The notes beneath the pieces are model-generated. The model saw only the letters and a program-made list of their open reading frames with translations. It did no database searches and had not been told where the DNA came from. A stretch of 12,662 nt of DNA from Aureococcus anophagefferens (lineage: Eukaryota > Sar > Pelagophyceae > Pelagomonadales > Pelagomonadaceae). Positions within the stretch are counted from its first letter, which is position 1; each line of letters starts with the position of its first letter. The position numbers and the translations under genes were made by a program. The stretch is taken from NCBI RefSeq assembly GCF_000186865.1, contig NW_008705589.1, positions 103,733-116,394 on the forward strand, read 5' to 3'. This document shows positions 7,906 through 12,662 of the stretch, in pieces.

Positions 7906-8142
7906 ATGTCCGTCCAACAGAGCCAGCGCAACTTCGCTAGCCAGCAATCAGGCCAACTGCGAGAACCCAACTTACCGCCAAGTTTACCGCCTCCCCACCA
8001 GGAAGCTGCGCTCGCATTGCCCATTTATTATGCTATATCAAACGGCGGTGACCCACGCGCGCAAAGTCGGTGGAGGATCTCTATGGCAAACTACGCTCGG
8101 CGGCCAGATTGCTTTCGCGGAAGTACTATATGTTTCCAGTGA
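7906..8142 (+). CDS. unidentified short ORF interrupted by repeat M
   Basis: An ATG-initiated frame of 78 codons lies between the tectonic poly(A) signal and repeat M copy B. The product begins MSVQQSQRNFASQQSGQ, has a Pro-rich segment (NLPPSLPPPHQE) and then a more protein-like part (ALPIYYAISNGGDPRAQSRW). I do not recognise a family. The last dozen codons lie in the left terminal repeat of copy B, and the stop is at the repeat's edge. It could be the surviving N-terminal part of a gene cut by the insertion, an exon spliced over the element, or chance. An overlapping frame of 87 codons (7886-8149) is also open, which weakens the case for either. Confidence 0.25.
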   Translation: MSVQQSQRNFASQQSGQLREPNLPPSLPPPHQEAALALPIYYAISNGGDPRAQSRWRISMANYARRPDCFRGSTICFQ

Positions 8143-8718
8143 CGAGTGAGTCTGAACCGTTCAGGTGAGTCAACGCGGAATCCGCCTCGATTCCGCCTCG
8201 ATTCCGCCTGTTTCCCCGTCTCTCGGAACGCCGCAATTAAGGCGGGATAGTGGCGGAATCGGAAGGTATTCCCGCCGGGCTAACATATCCCGCCAGTTTT
8301 ATGCAAATTAATAAAAACAAAGCTGTAGACGGAAAGAAGCTTCATAAAAATGCAGCGTATAAAATTAGCTTTTCAAAAAGAACATCTGTACTCAGTCGGG
8401 GAGAAATCGCTTCGGTCAGTTTAGATTCATGGCAAGCTCGCGGAGTCGGCCGAGATCCTCTGCAGGATCTCAGCCTACCACCCTCCTTCGGCACAGATGA
8501 AGCACCCGCCCTACCCTACCCTCCTCCGTCCCCGCTGAGGTGGCTGCGCCATCCAAGCGCGGCCCGTCGGCCTTCATTCTGGCACCTTTAATTGAAACTG
8601 AGCTCAGCCTCCCCCTTGAGGGAGGAGTTTACTTTGCTTCCTTTAGCTCAGGCTAGTGGGAGATACGAAAGGCCTAGTGGACGGAAACATATTGTACGGC
8701 CGTAAATGCGATTTCCCA
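8106..8718 (+). mobile_element. MITE-like repeat M, copy B
   Basis: The left end (8108-8136, GATTGCTTTCGCGGAAGTAC then TATATGTTTCC) is a diverged form of the terminal repeat. The right end (8686-8718) is its inverted form: GGAAACATATTGTACGGCCG then TAAATGCGATTTCC. The next 30 bp inside the left end (AGTGACGAGTGAGTCTGAACC) match copy A, as do the right 212 bp (8477-8688). The middle differs from copy A and holds the GGCGGRA cluster and an AT-rich stretch. No transposase is encoded. An ORF at 8250-8591 is shared only where the repeat is shared and is not a gene. The element ends about 117 bp before the NELF-C start codon. Confidence 0.75.
8178..8296. promoter_or_regulatory. cluster of TTCCGCC / GGCGGAA-type motifs
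   Basis: Seven close variants occur within 120 bp: TCCGCC at 8181, TTCCGCC at 8191 and 8202, GGCGGGA at 8241, GGCGGAA at 8252, TTCCCGCC at 8269 and TCCCGCC at 8288. The first three are an 11-bp tandem (CGATTCCGCCT), and GGCGGAATCG is its inverted form. The motif resembles E2F/DP sites, but binding in this organism is unknown. It lies in the part of repeat M copy B that copy A lacks, about 540-650 bp before the NELF-C start. Confidence 0.35.
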
Positions 8719-8737
8719 ATGACGATTTCCCAATGAC
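8710..8737. repeat. 14-bp tandem repeat at the outer edge of repeat M copy B
   Basis: GATTTCCCAATGAC occurs twice without a gap. The first copy overlaps the outer end of the right terminal repeat, so the duplication may record an insertion or excision event. There is no matching sequence outside the left end, so it is not a simple target-site duplication. Confidence 0.8.
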
Positions 8738-8834
8738 ACCAACGACGATCCCGGGTTTCAGTGTCGCCCCTACTCTACTGTAGTACGAGAGCCGGCTCCC
8801 TTCCCCGCCCCGACCCGAGTCGGCCTGATCAAAT

Positions 8835-10976
8835 ATGTCCGACGCAAATGGCCTGCCATACAACGATGACATATTGCCACCGCACCCGTTCGTGCCATCA
8901 TGTGGAAATCCTCCCTCCCCTGTGTCTTCATCAGCTTCCCTAGGGGCGGACACAGGGGAGGCTACAAGTCTAAGAAATGCCAGGCAGCTCTTGGACGCGA
9001 AGGATGCAATTCTTGAGCCTGGACTATGGGCGACGATGACGGAGTTTGTACGTCAGGGGGGTGACAGCGGCGAAGTTCCGCTTCTCCTTGCACGTGGTCT
9101 GATAGGATATCCGCAGATAGCTCGTTTGCTTAGTAGCTGGCTTGGGATTGCGGGTGTTTCCCAGGCCGAAGTCGAGGCCATCGCTTGGGATGCAGTTAAA
9201 AAAGAGGTTAGAAAGCGACTCGACGTTCGTGGACTTGATGATTGCACAGTGAGATGCCGTACCTCGCGACCAAAATTCCTAGACGCATTGCTTGAAACGC
9301 GACGGGGTCGGCGCTTGGTCGTCGACCTCTATGGCTTTGCGGCGAGACGAAGCGATTATGGTCGAAGCGATCTGTTATCTCATTGCCTACGAGAAATTGC
9401 TGCGAGTGGTTATATCGCTGAACTCCTTGAGGCTGCGACCCTCGATTTATGTGAGGACTGGTACCTTTTTGAGGTGGCTCTAGTTGACGCCATAGTACGC
9501 GCTGCAAGGCCAAATGACCATCGTGCCTCATCAGTTGAGCGTCTCGTACTTGATGTACTCCGGTGTTGCGGGTCGCGCTTAGAGGCACAGTGCTATGCAA
9601 ATAGCGTCCTCGAGACTCTTGACTTCGCAATTGGCGGCAAAGACAATCTCCTTTGGCGCTATGTGCGCCAAGACAAGCGCCTCGTGACCAACCCCCCGCT
9701 ACTCCGGCTCATGAACATTCCACGCCAGATTCCCCTTGCACAAGTGCTTCGTGACTCGGTCCTGAGCCTCGCACGCCATCCAACGGTGACTACTCTCAAT
9801 GTTGTACGCGCTGCATACCATGCTACGCCATATGTGGCATTTCTGCGTGTACCGAAGGTGGCTGCAGCCCTTTTCCAGCTTGCCTTTGATCCTGTGTTGG
9901 CTATACCCAACTCCATCAATGGTGCGGCAGATCTCATTGCTGCCGTGGCGACCGTACCCCCCAAAGCTGGTGACAATTTTGGCTTCACCGCCACAGATGA
10001 GGATTGCATAAGTGCCACGTATGCTGCAACCGCCGCGTGTGTTTCTGCAGCGGCACACGCATGCCTCAGCGAGGCCCTTTCTGCTAATGGCCAACAATCG
10101 ACAGGAGAACTGCTTCTTTCCGCTACCTCTGGCTGTGCTGCGGCACGTCACGGAATCCTTGTATGGATCGCCAAAATTGTTGAGGACCCAACCTGGATGC
10201 GCACGCGTCCTCGCTCATTCGCATCGCTGACTTTTGGGATTCTACGCACTGCAGCGCGTTCACCACGGGCACGGCGACGTATCTTCAACGTGTACCAACG
10301 CATCGTAGATGCGCCGAGCCGCATGGGCGTTGCTACTCACTACCATACAGGATCTCAGCCCTCGCGTTTATCAGAGCCATACGATTCTAGCGATGTCAGC
10401 AAGGCTGTGGTTTTCGGTCTTGTTGATCTTGCAGCGGACTGGAGTTGTGCACCCGATGTACTGTACTTCGTCCAGGTGTCTAACTCTATCGATGGTGCGC
10501 TCCTCCAGCACTTCGTCCTCCGACTCGGGAAGAAAGTCTGTCCACCCTATTCAACCACGTTTGCAGACGCTGCTGCAAATCTCCTCGCCTGCCCAAAAGC
10601 CAGACGTGTCTGGCGCAGGATTGACAAGTTCGCAGCGAATGACTCAGAAACTATCCGCGATTTCGCTTCTCTCATCGCCTCAAATCTACGAGATGCCTCA
10701 AGCCACTGCGCCTACCTGACACGCCTTGGGACGTTAGGACAAATTACGATCGCACTGCCGAAGTGTGCTCCGACAGCTCATTCCACAGAATTATCTCTGA
10801 TTCCCTCCCCGCATGTCGCCACTTCCCCCCAAAGCCCCTTACTCGAGCCTGCAAAGCCAGATTCCACTAGGCAACGGCAAACTCAAGGCGAGAAACGCCA
10901 CGCTGCTGATCATCCATCCTCACCTCAGACAAAGCGACCTCGGACTGCAAGCAGCCGATACTCGAGCTCGACTTGA
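8835..10976 (+). CDS. NELFCD: negative elongation factor subunit C/D (TH1)
   Basis: A single exon of 713 codons encodes a helical-repeat protein of the NELF-C/D (TH1) family. NELF holds RNA polymerase II in promoter-proximal pause together with DSIF until P-TEFb phosphorylation releases it; NELF-C pairs with NELF-A in the complex core. From about residue 47 the order of conserved segments follows the animal protein: DAILEPGLWATMTEFVRQGG, then LLSSWLGIAGVSQAEVE, then VKKEVRKRLDVR, the LLSHCLREIAASGYIAEL helix, and near the end VSNSIDGALLQHFVLRLGKK followed by CPPYSTTF (from 569). Human NELF-C/D is about 590 residues. The excess here lies in a disordered N-terminus (1-45, rich in Pro and Ser), loops around residues 370-430 and 500-530, and a Ser/Pro/Arg-rich tail with KRPR (700-703), which could be a nuclear localisation signal. 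ATG 8835 is the first ATG of the frame and starts 117 bp after repeat M. The identification is by eye. Confidence 0.85.
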   Translation: MSDANGLPYNDDILPPHPFVPSCGNPPSPVSSSASLGADTGEATSLRNARQLLDAKDAILEPGLWATMTEFVRQGGDSGEVPLLLARGLIGYPQIARLLSSWLGIAGVSQAEVEAIAWDAVKKEVRKRLDVRGLDDCTVRCRTSRPKFLDALLETRRGRRLVVDLYGFAARRSDYGRSDLLSHCLREIAASGYIAELLEAATLDLCEDWYLFEVALVDAIVRAARPNDHRASSVERLVLDVLRCCGSRLEAQCYANSVLETLDFAIGGKDNLLWRYVRQDKRLVTNPPLLRLMNIPRQIPLAQVLRDSVLSLARHPTVTTLNVVRAAYHATPYVAFLRVPKVAAALFQLAFDPVLAIPNSINGAADLIAAVATVPPKAGDNFGFTATDEDCISATYAATAACVSAAAHACLSEALSANGQQSTGELLLSATSGCAAARHGILVWIAKIVEDPTWMRTRPRSFASLTFGILRTAARSPRARRRIFNVYQRIVDAPSRMGVATHYHTGSQPSRLSEPYDSSDVSKAVVFGLVDLAADWSCAPDVLYFVQVSNSIDGALLQHFVLRLGKKVCPPYSTTFADAAANLLACPKARRVWRRIDKFAANDSETIRDFASLIASNLRDASSHCAYLTRLGTLGQITIALPKCAPTAHSTELSLIPSPHVATSPQSPLLEPAKPDSTRQRQTQGEKRHAADHPSSPQTKRPRTASSRYSSST

Positions 10977-11085
10977 CTCCACAGTGCCTGCGCACATCGT
11001 GGGGGTGTTGGCAGTTTTAGGCAATGCAGGGGCGAGTTCGGCACCAGAAGCTAGGCCCCTGGGGTTTCTGATGCTCGGCTAGATT
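10977..11085. other. NELF-C 3' flank
   Basis: No AATAAA is seen after the NELF-C stop. The frame that overlaps the end of NELF-C in another phase (10813-11082) is a shadow. Nothing else is identifiable before the inverted repeat R. Confidence 0.5.
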
Positions 11086-11220
11086 CCTAACTGCGCATCC
11101 TGCTAGTATCCCTTCCCTTCCTTAGTTCATTCCAGTCCAGTTTCAAGTCTTATAGACAGCGAACTGAGGGAGTGTATAGCCAAGCAGAGGCAGGAGTAGC
11201 ATAGCGCTCTTCTGTGTCTG
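11086..11220 (-). repeat. dispersed repeat R, copy 3, inverted and truncated
   Basis: Read on the minus strand, this stretch contains GAGCGCTATGC, CTGCTTGGC, AGTTCGCTGTCTATAAGAC, GGAATGAACTAAGGAAGGGA and CTAGCAGGATGCGCAG, matching copies 1 and 2. It stops after GCGCAG and lacks the later part of the repeat (GCAGTTCACT onward). It lies between two convergent genes, unlike copies 1 and 2, which lie upstream of genes. Confidence 0.85.
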
Positions 11221-11230
11221 TGGTGTCTGT

Positions 11231-11273
11231 CTGGTTAGCGTCACAGCCTGGTTAGCGTCACAGCTTGACGTCA
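11231..11273. promoter_or_regulatory. 17-bp tandem repeat plus CRE-like palindrome
   Basis: CTGGTTAGCGTCACAGC is repeated exactly at 11231-11247 and 11248-11264, and TTGACGTCACGG follows. The palindrome TGACGTCA (11266-11273) is the full CRE/bZIP consensus known from animals and plants, and each 17-bp unit carries the half-site GCGTCA. A TATAATA sequence lies at 11353. The position between convergent gene ends is odd for a promoter. It could drive a transcript antisense to a neighbour or be chance. Confidence 0.35.
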
Positions 11274-11454
11274 CGGTGCCAGAGAGCAGCGGGCTCAGCG
11301 AGGTAGCACCGCGTTTCTCAGCTCAGCTACTACACCCTGTGGCCGGGCCGGGCTATAATAGGCTACGGGACTTCGGCTTTGATTGAGGTCTGAGTCGCTG
11401 GTCCGTCGGGCACTCCTCTCATGCTGTGCGCTACAGGGCCAATTGAAACATAAA
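11274..11454. other. beta-6 3' flank, no supported gene
   Basis: This stretch lies downstream of the proteasome gene on the minus strand. The plus-strand ORFs that start here (11383-11757) run over the antisense of the proteasome gene and are shadows. Confidence 0.5.
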
Positions 11455-12144
11455 CTAATCGCATGCTCTAATCAGCACAGTATCACACAGTATCTCCGTT
11501 CTGCTGACAAGTGTGAGATCAACAAAGTGGCCAACGCTCACATCCCTCCTTGCCGCGACTTTGAATGCACTGAGCAGGACCTCCTTTGCGTCATCAATGC
11601 ATCGAAATCTTGGAAAATATCGAGGCGCAAATCTATCAAGGACGGCTTGGAGCACCCCCTGCGCCGATCCAACTGCGACCATCTGCCCCTCCGTGATCGA
11701 CCCGAAGGAATCGAAAACGCAGACCCGACCAGTCCCAAATCTGTCAAGCCCACATAATAAGAGCGATGCGTAATAGGGGAAGGCTCGTCGCGCATACATC
11801 ATTTGAGAGCATACCTGCGCTGCCACCGATGCTTCCATTGACATTTCTGCGCCCCAGAAGTAGCGCTCCGCCTCCATTCGCAGATCGTGGGATAATGAAT
11901 CACAATCAGCCACACATCCCGAAGTGCCCAAGGCTGCCAAATTGCCCAAGGCTGATGTGCGTTCGAATACAGTGGAAGCAATCGTCATGCCGTGCACTAA
12001 TTGCGAATCCGCAGCTAGAAGTGTGAAGTCATGTCCTGATGCTGCTGCGAGGGATCCGCCATTGTTTGTGTACGGGCGAAATTTTCCATAACATACACCG
12101 CAAAGCGTAGTCATAATGTAACACTTGAAATCATTATGAATCAT
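11455..12144 (-). CDS. PSMB1: 20S proteasome subunit beta-6 (PSMB1/Pre7 type)
   Basis: This is a non-catalytic beta subunit of the 20S proteasome core. The product is 229 residues from ATG 12144 (219 from ATG 12114), close to the usual 220-245. Family marks in order: YTNNGGSLAAASG (the NGG of beta-6 replaces the active-site Thr region), DFTLLAADSQL, a strand ending GTSGCVADCDSL, MMYARRAFPYY (the RR-FFPYY signature of this subunit), LLCGLD..G.G.V.VFDSFGS, VGSAQGVLQAVLD, and a C-terminal AARRDVSVG. No Lys aligns with the catalytic Lys33 of active beta subunits, as expected for beta-6. Spacing agrees with the human subunit without gaps around YARR, so no intron is needed. The frame is open upstream to 12255 but has no ATG there. 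It converges with NELF-C. Beta-6 identity is clear; the start is uncertain between the two ATGs. Confidence 0.9.
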   Translation of the reverse strand: MIHNDFKCYIMTTLCGVCYGKFRPYTNNGGSLAAASGHDFTLLAADSQLVHGMTIASTVFERTSALGNLAALGTSGCVADCDSLSHDLRMEAERYFWGAEMSMEASVAAQVCSQMMYARRAFPYYASLLLCGLDRFGTGRVCVFDSFGSITEGQMVAVGSAQGVLQAVLDRFAPRYFPRFRCIDDAKEVLLSAFKVAARRDVSVGHFVDLTLVSRTEILCDTVLIRACD

Positions 12145-12662
12145 TGAAAATTCACCTGACCATGTCCTAACCGCGCAGGTAGCCGCGGGCGGGACTTTGT
12201 GGCGGGGGTTCGCCTTCAACCATACAGGGCGGCTTTTTATCTGCAAGGAGCTCAAGCTGAACTTATTACTGTCTCCTATACGGCGGCGTCCGATGCGGCT
12301 GCCCGGTTCAGGGCGTGTTCATAGCATCATAATCTGACTCGGCTGTCGTGGAACTCCCTTATTTCGACGCCGTTCGCGTCGGCTTTGGCCGATCTCGTTG
12401 GATCGCTGATCTGAGGGGCTGCCCGAGCGGCTGGTGTTCCGCGAGGAGATCGTGTGTGCTGGCAGCGAAATTGTGTCCACGCCTAGCCCCTGGGCCGACG
12501 GTGACGTGTTGACCGTCCTCGCGTCGCGAGACGGCCGTGACCGGTCGTCCGGGCAGGTCCGTCCGGAAACGACTCGGACGTCTCGTTCGGGCGCCTCCGG
12601 GCGGCGCGGGCGCGACTGCTGGCCATCGTTTTTTCCTGCGCTTTTACTGTCCGGCGACTGGC
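12145..12662. other. GC-rich right flank, unassigned
   Basis: The first part should contain the promoter of the proteasome gene; no TATA box is evident. From 12412 a plus-strand frame is open to the end of the window (over 80 codons, containing LPERLVFREEIVCAGSEIV) but has no ATG and could be an exon continuing beyond the edge. On the minus strand an ATG-started frame of 47 codons (12626-12483, Arg-rich) overlaps it. I recognise neither, and high GC favours open frames by chance. Confidence 0.35.

Noticed and set aside
9053..10230. Overlapping ORFs on both strands inside the NELF-C gene
   Set aside because: They are shadows of a 713-codon frame that matches TH1 along its length.
11383..12026. 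Plus-strand ORFs opposite the proteasome gene
   Set aside because: The minus-strand frame has a clear beta-6 signature throughout; the plus-strand frames are antisense shadows.
1..12662. CRISPR array, rRNA, tRNA or prokaryotic operon features
   Set aside because: No regularly spaced repeats, no tRNA or rRNA signatures, and the genes are eukaryotic with spliceosomal introns.

Overview
This window comes from the nuclear genome of a flagellated microbial eukaryote whose lineage I cannot fix. Five conserved eukaryotic genes can be recognised: a dynein light chain of the TCTEX1D2/DYNLT2B type, a P-TEFb-type cyclin-dependent kinase (CDK9/CDK12/plant CDKC group), a tectonic, a NELF-C/TH1 subunit and a proteasome beta-6 subunit. 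Two of the five belong to the cilium, so the cell has or had flagella. The kinase and the tectonic are broken by short introns (43-88 nt) that I placed by frame and family alignment. Several introns start with GC instead of GT, and every acceptor I could place is followed by a G. The other three genes are intronless.

Layout, left to right. 1-383: poly-C start with an assembly N, then the first copy of a dispersed repeat (repeat R). 384-788 (+): dynein light chain. 789-2567: about 1.8 kb without a convincing gene. It holds a terminal-inverted-repeat (TIR) fragment, a possible remnant of a cytosine methyltransferase on the minus strand, a GC-rich block with a perfect palindrome and a 32-bp minisatellite, and a MITE-like element (repeat M) with a 108-bp tandem duplication of its left end. 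2568-3980 (+): the kinase, starting 24 bp after repeat M. 3981-4695: a microsatellite, a second repeat R and a perfect 18-bp palindrome. 4696-7811 (+): tectonic. 7812-8834: a poly(A) signal, an unidentified short ORF and a second repeat M. 8835-10976 (+): NELF-C. 10977-11454: an inverted repeat R fragment and a CRE-like cluster. 11455-12144 (-): proteasome beta-6, convergent with NELF-C. 12145-12662: GC-rich and unassigned.

Two functional themes stand out. DYNLT2B (light chain of the retrograde IFT motor dynein-2) and tectonic (transition zone) both serve the cilium. The P-TEFb-type kinase and NELF-C act on opposite sides of RNA polymerase II promoter-proximal pausing. The two cilium genes carry the same repeat (R) upstream in the same orientation, and the two pausing genes carry a different shared repeat (M) just upstream of their start codons in the same orientation. 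With two genes per class this may be chance, but it is the most unusual pattern here and is easy to test genome-wide.
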